Source: Hyphomicrobiales bacterium
GTDB taxonomy: Bacteria; Pseudomonadota; Alphaproteobacteria; Rhizobiales; JAJFHC01
Reading direction: 5' to 3'
NCBI GenBank assembly: GCA_021775835.1
Contig: JAJFHC010000053.1
Span: 1 to 64,000, forward strand
Length of the DNA: 64,000 bases
Shown: positions 18,426 to 27,040 of the stretch, piece by piece
Layout of the letters: every line of letters begins with the position of its first letter
Numbering within the stretch: position 1 is the first letter of the stretch
Made by a program: the position numbers and the translations under genes
The notes under the pieces: generated by a model
Databases searched by the model: none
What the model was told of the DNA's origin: nothing
Seen by the model: the letters and a program-made list of their open reading frames with translations, nothing else

Positions 18426-18809
18426 ATGGAAACGTCCATCTTTATCGCGAAACTGGTCGGGCCGGTTCTGATCGTCGGTGGATTGCTGGGACTTTTCAGG
18501 CCTGGAGAAATGAAGCGATTGGCAGAGGATTTTCTCGCAAGCCGTCCATTGATTTTCGGTGCCGGGTTTCTGGCTCTTCTCGGTGGCCTGGCAATTGTCA
18601 ATACTCACAATGTCTGGACGGACGATTGGCGGGTCGTGATTACGCTGTTGGGCTGGGTCAGTATGGTTGCAGGCATCCTGAGAATGGGCTTCCCGAACAC
18701 GATCCGGAAGATTGGTACCCTCATGATCGACAGACCGGTGGTACTGAGGGTGGCTGGCGGCATTCAGCTGGCCGTTGGCGCCTGGTTGATGAGCAAAAGT
18801 TACCTTTAG
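18426..18809 (+). CDS. Small four-helix membrane protein
   Basis: A 127-residue hydrophobic protein with four predicted helices (starting IAKLVGPVLIVGG, PLIFGAGFLALLGG, VVITLLGWVSMVAG and VVLRVAGGIQLAVGAW). AGGAGG at 18413-18418 gives a strong ribosome site. It lies 33 bases after the histidine kinase gene and may be the third gene of that operon. Family and function are unknown to me. Confidence 0.65.
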   Translation: METSIFIAKLVGPVLIVGGLLGLFRPGEMKRLAEDFLASRPLIFGAGFLALLGGLAIVNTHNVWTDDWRVVITLLGWVSMVAGILRMGFPNTIRKIGTLMIDRPVVLRVAGGIQLAVGAWLMSKSYL

Positions 18810-18885
18810 ATCCCTTGACTTGGAGCTAGTGCCCGGAACACATGGAGGTTGAGACACTCCAACCCGCCAATTGTGTGAGCCCGTC

Positions 18886-19371
18886 ATGAGCAAGACTGAT
18901 CTTCCCATCCTCGAGCAACGCCGCATTGAAGCGAATGTCATCAAGCCGATCTACGAGGAGATGGTTGCGGAACTCGGCGCGGAGCGCGCCGGCCAGATTC
19001 TGGGCGATGCGATCAAGAAAAACGCGATCGCACATGGCAAGGCCTATGCGCAGGGGCAGGCCGAACCCACAAGTCTTGCCAGGTTTCATGCGCTGTTGCC
19101 CCAGTGGAAGGCGGACGGTGCGCTCGAGGTAGAAATGCTGTCTGAAACTGACGAGGCCGTCGACTACAACGTTACCCGGTGCAAATATGCGGAGATGTAC
19201 CGTGAGATGGGACTGGCCGAGATCGGACATCTTCTGTCGTGCGGTCGTGACGGCACTTTCTGCACCGGTTACGATCCGCGCATTTCGCTTGAGCGGACCC
19301 AGACGATCATGCAGGGCGCTAGCCATTGCGACTTCCGTTACAAGTGGACCCCGGATGACAGCGAGGCATAA
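18886..19371 (+). CDS. ATC-hydrolase-like protein (L-2-amino-thiazoline-4-carboxylate hydrolase family)
   Basis: A 161-residue soluble protein. The arrangement (helical N-terminus; TRCKYAEMYREMGL; HLLSCGRDGTFCTGYDP; GASHCDFRYKW) matches the family named for L-2-amino-thiazoline-4-carboxylate hydrolase. In that family the conserved cysteine, aspartate and histidine suggest a ligand or metal pocket. Most members have no tested role, so the name describes the family and not a proven reaction. It starts a same-strand pair with the ATP-grasp gene, with DUF1638 convergent just after. Confidence 0.7.
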   Translation: MSKTDLPILEQRRIEANVIKPIYEEMVAELGAERAGQILGDAIKKNAIAHGKAYAQGQAEPTSLARFHALLPQWKADGALEVEMLSETDEAVDYNVTRCKYAEMYREMGLAEIGHLLSCGRDGTFCTGYDPRISLERTQTIMQGASHCDFRYKWTPDDSEA

Positions 19372-19422
19372 ATTTGTTTGACGTGATCCAACAACCACAC
19401 TCCGAACGCGAGTCTTCGAGTC

Positions 19423-20349
19423 ATGCCTAATCTTATTCTGGTTCATCAGGACACGAAGCAGGCATTGTCGGACCTTGAAACGATTGCCCGCAACGTGGCG
19501 GCTGCCGATACCGGGATTAAGACGTTTGTGGTCGATACCAAGACGCTCGACTGGAGCCTCGGTGAGCAGGTTTCTGGAGAACCGACGCTGACGGTCTCAC
19601 CGATGCCTATCAAGAAGTTCGTACCCCCGCGCGGGCGCATTTGCCAGGGCTTCGAGTATCGCAAGTGTGAGCAGAACGAGCGGTTGAGGGCAATCGGTGT
19701 CCCCGTGCCTGACTGGGTCGAGATCGGTCCGGATACCAAACTCGATCCGGAAGAGTGGGGCCCCTATGTGGTCGTCAAACCGGAACTGGGACGCAAGGGT
19801 GCCGAAATACGGATCAAGCGCACCGAACGCGTGCGTTTCAAACCGGAACAGGATTTTCCTGAAGGACATCCCGGGCGCAAGGCCCCACACTTTGCCCAGC
19901 GGTTCGTCTATACCGGCCCTTGGCCGTCCAACTTCCGCGTGGTGACGCTGTTTGGCAAGACCCTGATGTGCTGGCGGTGTGAAGCCGATCACGGTTACCC
20001 CGCACTGGAGTCACGATATGGTTTTGAGGGTGGCGGTGTGACGATCGTGTCAAACAAGAAGACGTCGCACTACAGTCTGGCCTTTGACGAGGACGTCATG
20101 GCGGTGGCTGAACAGGCACATGCGGCATTTCCCGATCAACCGCTCCTGGGACCCGATGTCATTCGAGATGCCGAAACCGGAGAACTGTTCGTCCTGGAAA
20201 CCAATCCCCGGGGCGACACCTGGTACATGTCTTCGGCCACGGGGGAAATGATCCAGGGAGACAACGGTGTCGACTTCATGTCGCAATTCAACGCGCTTGA
20301 TATCGCTTCCGATGTTCTGGTTGCAAAGACGCGTGAGTTGGCCGAGTGA
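19423..20349 (+). CDS. ATP-grasp superfamily protein
   Basis: A 308-residue protein likely to activate a carboxylate with ATP and join it to a nucleophile. Visible ATP-grasp elements are the nucleotide-binding lysine strand and loop (VVVKPELGRKGAEIR), the central hinge (FRVVTLFGKTLM) and the metal-binding end (GPDVIRDAETGELFVLETNPRG) with its acidic D…E.N set. The N-terminal about 95 residues form a pre-ATP-grasp region with no clear relative. Substrates are unknown. It lies 52 bases after the ATC-hydrolase-like gene, so the two may act together. Candidates include peptide-like ligases, but nothing here selects one. Confidence 0.72.
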   Translation: MPNLILVHQDTKQALSDLETIARNVAAADTGIKTFVVDTKTLDWSLGEQVSGEPTLTVSPMPIKKFVPPRGRICQGFEYRKCEQNERLRAIGVPVPDWVEIGPDTKLDPEEWGPYVVVKPELGRKGAEIRIKRTERVRFKPEQDFPEGHPGRKAPHFAQRFVYTGPWPSNFRVVTLFGKTLMCWRCEADHGYPALESRYGFEGGGVTIVSNKKTSHYSLAFDEDVMAVAEQAHAAFPDQPLLGPDVIRDAETGELFVLETNPRGDTWYMSSATGEMIQGDNGVDFMSQFNALDIASDVLVAKTRELAE

Positions 20350-20362
20350 TCGATGTGTCGGG

Positions 20363-21010
20363 TCAGCTTGACGCGGATGCGACTTCATTGGCCTTGCGCA
20401 TGAAAGTCTCCATGTCGCCGTAACCGGTGAATCGGTGCTCGAATTCAAGGCCCAGGCGATCGGCAATCTCTTTCGCCTTGTCCATCAGTTCGGCGTTCTC
20501 GACCTGAGGCATATAGACAATCTTGCGGTAGTTGCCGAAGACGAACTCGGCCATGTCTTCCCGCCGGTCAAGCCCGAGTGCCTGCCAGACGAACTTGTCG
20601 AAGTGCCGGCAAAAATAGTCCGTCAGATAAAAGGTGGTCAGATCGTCTTCCGCACGAGACTGGAAGATTTCGTTGCCGGCAAAGAACGAGAAGCAATGAG
20701 GTCCCTCGATGCGTTCGATGTTTCCTTCTTCTGCCAGGACCTTGTCGAGCAGCCCACCGGTGCCGCAGTCGCCATAGAGCACGTAGATCTTCCTGTAGGC
20801 ATCACGGTTTGTCCGGATCTTTTGCCTGATGGCTTCGGGGATTTTTTCAGGAGTATGATGGAGTTTTGCCGGGAGGCAGGTCACATCCAGATGATGCCAG
20901 GCGTTGAGTTCGATCAGGTCGACGATTTCCCTCGCCAATGCGCCACAGGCGATCAGCAAGGTTGAGCCGTTGCCTCGGCGAAAATCGATCGGGCGGGGAG
21001 AGTTGTCCAT
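20363..21010 (-). CDS. DUF1638 protein
   Basis: A 215-residue soluble protein with the DUF1638 pattern: LIACGALAREI near the N-terminus, VLYGDCGTGGLLD in the middle and PHCFSFFAGN after it. The repeated cysteines with nearby acidic and histidine residues suggest a metal or cofactor site, which is my inference. Relatives are often found near corrinoid or methyl-transfer genes; no such gene is visible here. It is convergent with the ATP-grasp gene with only 13 bases between stops. Confidence 0.72.
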   Translation of the reverse strand: MDNSPRPIDFRRGNGSTLLIACGALAREIVDLIELNAWHHLDVTCLPAKLHHTPEKIPEAIRQKIRTNRDAYRKIYVLYGDCGTGGLLDKVLAEEGNIERIEGPHCFSFFAGNEIFQSRAEDDLTTFYLTDYFCRHFDKFVWQALGLDRREDMAEFVFGNYRKIVYMPQVENAELMDKAKEIADRLGLEFEHRFTGYGDMETFMRKANEVASASS

Positions 21011-21091
21011 GCCGAAATTGTCTTCCGGATCATGGACGTTGTTGTTGTACCGATGCGACGCGATTTGCCGCGCGACCGTCAGATTGCCCCG

Positions 21092-21604
21092 TCAGGGAGA
21101 GGTCGTGGCAGTTGCAATGGCTTCAAATATGCCGTCGAGCTCGGTTGCGATGGATTTCAGCTTGTCGCCACCTTCCGCCATATAGGGGGCAAACACGAAT
21201 GACGGCATTTTGTATGACAAGGTTGCCGTACCGTCAGAATTCTCGGTCAGGTAGACGCGGATTGGGGCCTCGATGCCTGCGGCTATGCTGGCTTCAAGCA
21301 TGGGGACGGCAAAACGCGGGTGATAGAGGCCTACTACCATGTTCCCGGGGATAGTTTTTTTCAGAACCTTCTTTGCTCCGGCGGTCGCTGAAGCACGGGT
21401 TACAACGCCCATCTTGTTGGCCTTGGCGGCAGCATCCAGGCGGGTAACCAGAGTCTTGTAATCGTGTTTGGATGCATGGGATTTCCAGCCTTCGGCCTTA
21501 CCCAGTTCGGACGCCGTAGCGGTTGCAACGAACACTAACACTAGTGTTGCAATGGCCAGGGTTCCTGATTTGAACGCACGTGATAGCTGGTCGATTATTG
21601 TCAT
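21092..21604 (-). CDS. Exported DUF302 protein
   Basis: A 170-residue protein with a signal peptide (GTLAIATLVLVFVATATA) and a DUF302 domain (MGVVTRASATAGAKK…VVGLYHPRFAVPMLEASIAAGIEAPIRVYL). DUF302 proteins adopt a small dimeric fold of unknown role, sometimes linked to sulfur or redox genes. GGAGGA seven bases before the ATG at 21604 decides the start over a longer upstream reading. It is probably a single-gene unit. Confidence 0.78.
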   Translation of the reverse strand: MTIIDQLSRAFKSGTLAIATLVLVFVATATASELGKAEGWKSHASKHDYKTLVTRLDAAAKANKMGVVTRASATAGAKKVLKKTIPGNMVVGLYHPRFAVPMLEASIAAGIEAPIRVYLTENSDGTATLSYKMPSFVFAPYMAEGGDKLKSIATELDGIFEAIATATTSP

Positions 21605-21675
21605 AGCGGGGTCCTCCGTTGGCAGAATATGTTTCGAGATCGTGGCAAAGAAATGGTGCGTGGACAAATAACAGA

Positions 21676-22599
21676 TCAGTGACGTGCCAGGCGCGTTGCC
21701 AGGATCACGCCGCCGACAATCAATCCAGCACCAACCAAATGATAAGTTGCGATGGTCTCGCCCAGGAATGTCGATGCCAGCAATGCCGAGTATAGCGGAA
21801 TAAGGTACATGAAAACGCTGGTCGTCCCAGGTCCGACCTTTCTGATGCCATGCTGGTATGTGGAAAAAGCCATGACAGAGGCGAAAAACGCTACACTAAC
21901 AATGCTTATCCATGCCCGGGGAACCGCCGGAACGCCGCCGCCGTCGAGAAATTCCCAGAGCGCCAGTGGCGCAAGGAACACCGCACCGCAAAATATGACA
22001 GCAGCCATCACCGTGATCGTTGGCAACGCCTTCAAGACGGGACGTTTCAGGATTATCGAGTAACCGGCCCACGCGACCGCTGCAAAAGCCATGCAGAGAT
22101 CGCCGAAGTTCAGTGTCACGGCAAGGAGCCGCGCGGGGTCTCCCTTGAATATGATAACCAGAACACCCGACAACGCCCCAACAACGCCGGCAACCTGCAA
22201 TGCCCTCAGTCGAACGCCTGAAAACAACCATTCGAAGAGCAGGATCACAACCGGGGTTGCTGTATAAATCAAAGCTGCGTTCGTGGCTGTTGTGTATTTC
22301 AGACCGACATAAACCCCGGCACCGCAGATGACCATGCCCAGTATCGCTAGCAGCAACACTGACCAGCGTTCCGACCACAGATCGTGTCGGCTTTGCTGAA
22401 GCCCCCGCCAGGCGAATGGCAGCAAAATCAAAAACGCGATCAGCCAGCGCCAGAATGCCAGGCTGGAGGGCGGTACCAGTTCGGCCGCCGAGCGTCCGAT
22501 GACGATGTTGGACGAAAAGAACAAGGGCATGAAACAGAGCACGCCGTATGTCACGAGCCTGTCCATTCGATCCTCGTCGCGTGTTTGTTCCAGTGTCAT
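21676..22599 (-). CDS. EamA/DMT-family transporter
   Basis: A 307-residue inner-membrane protein with ten hydrophobic segments arranged as two EamA repeats. Typical family marks are SSNIVIGR in helix 1 and LIPLYSALLASTFLGETI in the second repeat. Members export amino acids, metabolites or cytokines of small size; substrate cannot be told here. It lies 129 bp downstream of a GlxA-type regulator on the same strand, so that regulator may control it. Confidence 0.82.
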   Translation of the reverse strand: MTLEQTRDEDRMDRLVTYGVLCFMPLFFSSNIVIGRSAAELVPPSSLAFWRWLIAFLILLPFAWRGLQQSRHDLWSERWSVLLLAILGMVICGAGVYVGLKYTTATNAALIYTATPVVILLFEWLFSGVRLRALQVAGVVGALSGVLVIIFKGDPARLLAVTLNFGDLCMAFAAVAWAGYSIILKRPVLKALPTITVMAAVIFCGAVFLAPLALWEFLDGGGVPAVPRAWISIVSVAFFASVMAFSTYQHGIRKVGPGTTSVFMYLIPLYSALLASTFLGETIATYHLVGAGLIVGGVILATRLARH

Positions 22600-22728
22600 G
22601 AATACCTGTATGAAGGTGAGGGAGGACCGAGGGCTGTTCGAGCCCGAAGCGATGGTTTGGCGCTAAATTACTGCATACCTGTCTTCAGGCAATGACACAA
22701 TGAAAGGCGATAAATGCCGCCGACTGTT

Positions 22729-23724
22729 TCACGCGGGCCGATTGTGGAACGGGTTTGCAGTTCCGATTTGACCAAACCGGTCGCGATAGTCGTTGGGCGT
22801 CACACCGAGCAGTTTTTCAAATGAGCGGCGCAGGTTCTGTGCGCTTCCGAACCCCGATAGCTGGCTGACTTGTTCGAGGTTTTTTCCCGCGTGATCAAGA
22901 TAGGTCCTGGCCAGATCGAGGCGTGTTCCCTCGACGAAACGTGACGGCGTTTCGCCAAATTCCCGAACGAAATGACGATGCAGGCTGCGCTCGGTCATGT
23001 TGGCAAAACGGCTCATGCTGGACACCCGCCAATCCTTTGTCGGGTTCTCGGCAATCGCTGCGCAGAGTTGGCGGATGCTCGATGACACGGCTGCCTGCGC
23101 TCTCAAGGGGCGTGAGTATTGGCTTTGTCCGCCCGACCGGCGCATGTACACGACCAGTTCACGCGCCACATCGAGCGCCAGGTCCCGGCCAAGGTCTTCC
23201 TCAATGAGAGCTAACGCCAGGTCAATGCCGGCCGTAACGCCTGCTGAGCAGTATGTGTTGCCGTCGCGGGTGAATATGGCGTCTGGGTTCCAAAGAACAT
23301 CTGGGAACCGGTCGCGCAGTTCGGAGATCCGCGACCAGTGGCTGGTTGCTTCCTTGCCGTCGAGTAACCCGGCCTCAGCCAGAAGCATACTGCCCGAGCA
23401 TACAGAAATGACCCGGCTCTGATTTTTGGCTGTTCGGCGCAAATAGTCGAGCATCGCTTCATTTTGAAGGGCCGCATCGACACCCGATCCGCCGGGCACG
23501 ATTATATCTCCGGTTGGCGCAATATCGGAAAAGGACAGATCAGCGGCAAGTGTTACACCGACACCTGTTCTGATCGGCGCTCCGGTCTGCGTTACGATGT
23601 TGATTTGATAATGAGGAGACTTCAACATTTCATTGGCAGACCCAAATACCTGCAAGGGACCTGTAATGTCGAGAAGCAAGGCATCGGGAAAGGCAACCAT
23701 GGTGACTGGATAGAGCGTCGACAT
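22729..23724 (-). CDS. GlxA-type AraC regulator (DJ-1/PfpI domain + HTH)
   Basis: A 331-residue cytoplasmic regulator. The N-terminal half is a DJ-1/PfpI domain with a cysteine at the nucleophile-elbow position (SVCSGSMLLAEAGLLDG). The C-terminal part has two AraC-type helix-turn-helix units (SMSRFANMTERSLHRHF and VSQLSGFGSAQNLRRSF). Such proteins often sense amides, quaternary amines or amino acids and activate catabolic genes. It is divergent from a stand-alone DJ-1 gene across a dyad at 23733-23771. The likely targets are that gene, itself and the EamA transporter. Confidence 0.87.
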   Translation of the reverse strand: MSTLYPVTMVAFPDALLLDITGPLQVFGSANEMLKSPHYQINIVTQTGAPIRTGVGVTLAADLSFSDIAPTGDIIVPGGSGVDAALQNEAMLDYLRRTAKNQSRVISVCSGSMLLAEAGLLDGKEATSHWSRISELRDRFPDVLWNPDAIFTRDGNTYCSAGVTAGIDLALALIEEDLGRDLALDVARELVVYMRRSGGQSQYSRPLRAQAAVSSSIRQLCAAIAENPTKDWRVSSMSRFANMTERSLHRHFVREFGETPSRFVEGTRLDLARTYLDHAGKNLEQVSQLSGFGSAQNLRRSFEKLLGVTPNDYRDRFGQIGTANPFHNRPA

Positions 23725-23732
23725 TGAGAATG

Positions 23733-23771
23733 TTTGTCCGATTTTGATTGTTTTATGACATTTCGGACAAA
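23733..23771. promoter_or_regulatory. Dyad operator between divergent genes
   Basis: Perfect 9-bp arms TTTGTCCGA (23733-23741) and TCGGACAAA (23763-23771) have centres 30 bp apart, about three helical turns. They lie just before the GlxA-type gene start (23724) and about 100 bp before the divergent DJ-1 gene. This is a good candidate site for the adjacent AraC-type regulator. Confidence 0.5.
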
Positions 23772-23870
23772 ACTTGAACCGTTTATGGTTTTCTGGTCAA
23801 GAGCTAATCACAAGTGTGATCAGACAATCCGGGCCTGAAGGTCCTTTGGTGAGAGATGATTGGAGCAGAA

Positions 23871-24494
23871 ATGGTTAGAAGAGTGGCGATTCTGATGTTC
23901 GATAACGTCGAGGTTCTGGACTTCGCAGGTCCATTCGAAGTGTTTGGTGTCAGTGGCCAGCATGCCGGCCGATCCCTGTTCGATGTCCACACGGTGGCAT
24001 TGGAGCACAAGCCGGTTCTGGCCCGAAACAATCTGAGTATCAATCCAGACTATGCGTTTCGGGATTGTCCGCGCCCGGATATTCTTGTTGTGCCAGGCGG
24101 TTCGGGGACACGCCGGGAAAAGCACAATGACGCTGTGCTCGAGTTCATCAGACAAACAGCGACACCGGCCGAACGGGTACTTTCGGTTTGCACCGGTGCT
24201 TTGCTGCTGGCGAAGGCAGGACTGCTGGAGGGTTTGCAAGCGACCACCCATCACGGTGCCCTGCAGGAGCTTCGTGAAGACGCGCCGTCAACCACGGTGC
24301 TGGACGATGCACGTGTGGTCGATAACGGCAAGTTCGTGCTCTCGGCAGGCATTTCCGCTGGGATCGACGCCGCGCTCTATCTAGTGTCTCAATTCCACGG
24401 GCTTGAAGAAGCTCAGGTCACTGCCGTCGAGATGGAGTATGACTGGCGCCATCAGGTCGTCGATGGGACAAACGTGGTTTGTCGGGCAGCGTAA
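23871..24494 (+). CDS. DJ-1/PfpI family protein
   Basis: A 207-residue cytoplasmic protein consisting of a single DJ-1/PfpI domain. It has VLDFAGPFEVF, VVPGGSGT and the nucleophile-elbow cysteine SVCTGALLLAKAGLLEG, followed by TTHH. It looks like the sensor domain of the divergent GlxA-type regulator without the DNA-binding part. It could be an isonitrile-hydratase-like or glyoxalase-like enzyme; the sequence alone does not decide. GGAG at 23862-23865 favours ATG 23871 over ATG 23856. Confidence 0.82.
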   Translation: MVRRVAILMFDNVEVLDFAGPFEVFGVSGQHAGRSLFDVHTVALEHKPVLARNNLSINPDYAFRDCPRPDILVVPGGSGTRREKHNDAVLEFIRQTATPAERVLSVCTGALLLAKAGLLEGLQATTHHGALQELREDAPSTTVLDDARVVDNGKFVLSAGISAGIDAALYLVSQFHGLEEAQVTAVEMEYDWRHQVVDGTNVVCRAA

Positions 24495-24561
24495 ACAGAC
24501 TCGCGGCACTGACGGGGTCAGCACTGAACTGGCCTCGTCGGCCGCATTTTTCAGGAGTAGA

Positions 24562-25329
24562 TCAGCTTCCAGCCATGCGAGATAGCTGTTCGCCGGCGAA
24601 CACCGTCGTTTTGCATTTTACGTTTATGTCGTTGAGTTTTGCGCATCTGATGGCAGCATTGGCAGCATCGCGAATGGGGCCGGCAACCAGTCTGTAGACT
24701 GTCGAGGCATTGTCGAGCTGAAGGGCGTAATAGCGAGGCTGAAGTCCACGAAGAACCGGTCCGGTGCGCCTGCGTATGTGTTGCCACCCGGCGTGTAATT
24801 CCTTCAGGGAGCGGAAGCTGGGGAGTTCAAGGCCAAACTGGGTCTGTGTAACCGGCGTTTCGCTGTCTTCAAAGTGTGAAGTCTTGAATTGAACGGTGCT
24901 TCGGTTCTGTTTTCCGGTTTTGCGCGGCTTGGAATTTGCGGCGCGCACGTCCTGAGGACCAATGGATGCAGTGTAGGGCCCAAGTTTGTCCTGCAGATCC
25001 TGAACCTTGCGGACAAGGTCCTGATTACCTGCGGCAACTTGCTCGAACCGCAGTTCCAGTCCTTCCAGTTTGGATTGCAGCATGTCAATCTGACGGCTCA
25101 TGAACATTGTGGAGGAGTCCGGATCGATTACCGTGGCTGGTTGGACACTTGCGACATTGGAAGCTTCTGACCCGACCCAGGTGTCAAGGCTTGCCGCGGC
25201 GGCAAGGACGACAGCAACCACGACCCCGGCGATTGATATCAGGGCCGGCAGACCCAGTTCGGAACGGCTACCAGCATCGGGGCCGGAGTCCACTGGGTTC
25301 GGAGCGCCTATAATGTTGGGCAGCTTCAT
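24562..25329 (-). CDS. Membrane-anchored SPOR-like protein
   Basis: A 255-residue protein with one N-terminal membrane helix (ALISIAGVVVAVVLAAAAS), a coiled-coil-like segment (MDMLQSKLEGLELRFEQ-type heptads) and a C-terminal fold (YALQLDNASTVYRLVAGPIRD…INVKCKTTVF) resembling the SPOR peptidoglycan-binding domain. SPOR proteins bind denuded glycan at septa, so an envelope role is likely. I preferred ATG 25329, which puts the helix near the N-terminus. It is divergent from glmU. Confidence 0.6.
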   Translation of the reverse strand: MKLPNIIGAPNPVDSGPDAGSRSELGLPALISIAGVVVAVVLAAAASLDTWVGSEASNVASVQPATVIDPDSSTMFMSRQIDMLQSKLEGLELRFEQVAAGNQDLVRKVQDLQDKLGPYTASIGPQDVRAANSKPRKTGKQNRSTVQFKTSHFEDSETPVTQTQFGLELPSFRSLKELHAGWQHIRRRTGPVLRGLQPRYYALQLDNASTVYRLVAGPIRDAANAAIRCAKLNDINVKCKTTVFAGEQLSRMAGS

Positions 25330-25641
25330 GTGAGCCGCAGTTCCTATCCATCCGAAACCATTCAAGTAAATTGAGCCGAGGTAACACGATTCGGGTGTCT
25401 CATCGAAACTGCAAATGAACAGGGCGTCTGTTCATTCGATTTTAGATATTCTTTGGCATGATTGCTGCAGGCAAATAGTGATTGATGCCTGTGCCCTCAG
25501 ATGAGGCGGTGCCGATTTGAGACAAAAGTTGCAAACCTGTTCAATGGGGTGTTCAAACCAATGCCTATTTGTGTCATGTCAGGGCATCCAGAATACTCTT
25601 CCCAATTCGACAGGTCCTAGTTCGTCACCGGAGATCAAGAC
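25330..25641. other. Divergent intergenic region before glmU
   Basis: This 312-bp gap lies between the SPOR-like gene and glmU and should hold both promoters. I see no coding sequence or RNA gene. Its one clear feature is the inverted repeat at 25414-25436, listed separately. Confidence 0.5.
25414..25436. promoter_or_regulatory. 9-bp inverted repeat upstream of glmU
   Basis: AATGAACAG (25414-25422) and CTGTTCATT (25428-25436) form a perfect dyad with a 5-base centre. There is no following T-run, so a protein-binding site is more likely than a terminator. It does not fit the alphaproteobacterial SOS box spacing (GTTC-N7-GTTC). Confidence 0.4.
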
Positions 25642-27000
25642 ATGACGAAATCCCAACTGGCTTGTGTTGTGCTGGCGGCAGGCCGTGGCACCCGAATGAA
25701 ATCGGAGCATCCGAAAGTGCTGCACAAGATCGCGAACCGCAGCATGCTCGGTCATGTGCTCCAGTATACTGAAGCTGCCGGCGCAGATCTCAATTGCGTT
25801 GTGGTTGGCCCGGACATGGACGATGTTGCCGCAGAGGCCGCACGCTGGGACCAGAATGTCGCCGTGGCAGTCCAGCAGAAGCAACTGGGAACCGCCAATG
25901 CCGTCGACAGCGCCCGGCAATTCGTCGCGACCTTTGACGGTATTGTGGTCGTTCTGTTCGGTGACACACCGCTGATCGAACCGGATACTCTGAGGCGTCT
26001 CGTCACGGCCGTGGAAGACAGCCAGAGCATGGTGATCGTAGGTTTCGTGCCGGATGATCCCACGGGATATGGCCGGTTGCTGGTTGACGCCGACGATACC
26101 GTGACAGCAATCCGCGAACACGCGGATGCCAGCGTGGAGGAACGCGCGGTCGGGTTATGCAATTCCGGTGTACTTGGTTTTGCCTCGGGGCCTCTTTTGT
26201 TTTCTATCATCGATGAAATCAGCGATGACAATGCCCAGGGTGAGTTCTATCTGACCGACGTGGTCGAGGTCGGAGCCCGTCGCGGGATAGCAACACGGTA
26301 CATCGAGTGTCCCGAGGACGAAGTTCTTGGCATCAACACGAGAATGCACCTCGCTCAGGCCGAAAGTACCGTTCAGGGTCGGCTCCGCCGCAGAGCCATG
26401 GCAAACGGCGCAACCCTGATTTCACCGGAGTCCACATATCTCAGCACGGACACGGAAATCGGCCAGGATGTTCTTGTGGAACCGGGCGTTGTGTTTGGGC
26501 CCGGCGTTGTCGTCGAAGACGGTGTGACGATCAAGGCGTATTGTCATCTTGAGGGGACGCACCTGAAAAAAGGGGCGACTGTAGGACCCTTTGCCAGGCT
26601 TCGTCCCGGTGCGGATATCGGGGAAGGGGCCAAGGCAGGCAATTTCGTCGAGATCAAGAATGCCGTGATCGAGAAGGGTGCCAAGGTCAACCATCTGACG
26701 TATGTCGGGGACGCGCGGGTCGGCGAGAATGCCAATATCGGCGCCGGGACGATTACCTGCAACTACGATGGGTTCAACAAACATCACACCGACATTGGAG
26801 CCGGCGCCTTCATTGGGTCAAATTCGGCGCTGGTCGCTCCGGTGTCCATAGGTGATGGCGCCTATGTGGGTTCGGGCAGCGTTATCACAAAGAATGTAGC
26901 GTCCGGTTCGCTTGCTGTCGGTCGTGGCCGGCAGATTGAACGCAAAGGCTGGGCGGAAGATATTCGTGCGTTGCGCACCAAGAAACGTGATGCAAGTTGA
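25642..27000 (+). CDS. glmU: Bifunctional GlmU: GlcNAc-1-P uridyltransferase / GlcN-1-P acetyltransferase
   Basis: Makes UDP-GlcNAc, the precursor for peptidoglycan and LPS. The N-terminal pyrophosphorylase domain has LAAGRGTRMKSEHPKVLHK (11-29) and GDTPLI. The C-terminal left-handed beta-helix (from about 255) has hexapeptide repeats and the acetyltransferase site VNHLTYVGDA followed by NYDG. At 452 residues it is full length. It lies 41 bases before glmS, so the two form an operon for consecutive steps of the amino-sugar pathway. Confidence 0.97.
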   Translation: MTKSQLACVVLAAGRGTRMKSEHPKVLHKIANRSMLGHVLQYTEAAGADLNCVVVGPDMDDVAAEAARWDQNVAVAVQQKQLGTANAVDSARQFVATFDGIVVVLFGDTPLIEPDTLRRLVTAVEDSQSMVIVGFVPDDPTGYGRLLVDADDTVTAIREHADASVEERAVGLCNSGVLGFASGPLLFSIIDEISDDNAQGEFYLTDVVEVGARRGIATRYIECPEDEVLGINTRMHLAQAESTVQGRLRRRAMANGATLISPESTYLSTDTEIGQDVLVEPGVVFGPGVVVEDGVTIKAYCHLEGTHLKKGATVGPFARLRPGADIGEGAKAGNFVEIKNAVIEKGAKVNHLTYVGDARVGENANIGAGTITCNYDGFNKHHTDIGAGAFIGSNSALVAPVSIGDGAYVGSGSVITKNVASGSLAVGRGRQIERKGWAEDIRALRTKKRDAS

Positions 27001-27040
27001 ACTTGGGAACGGTCGCAGGTGAGCGGGAGAGACGTAAGAC

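Noticed and set aside
25530..25556. GTTC repeat resembling an SOS box upstream of glmU
   Set aside because: The two GTTC units are 8 bases apart, not the 7 of the alphaproteobacterial LexA site.
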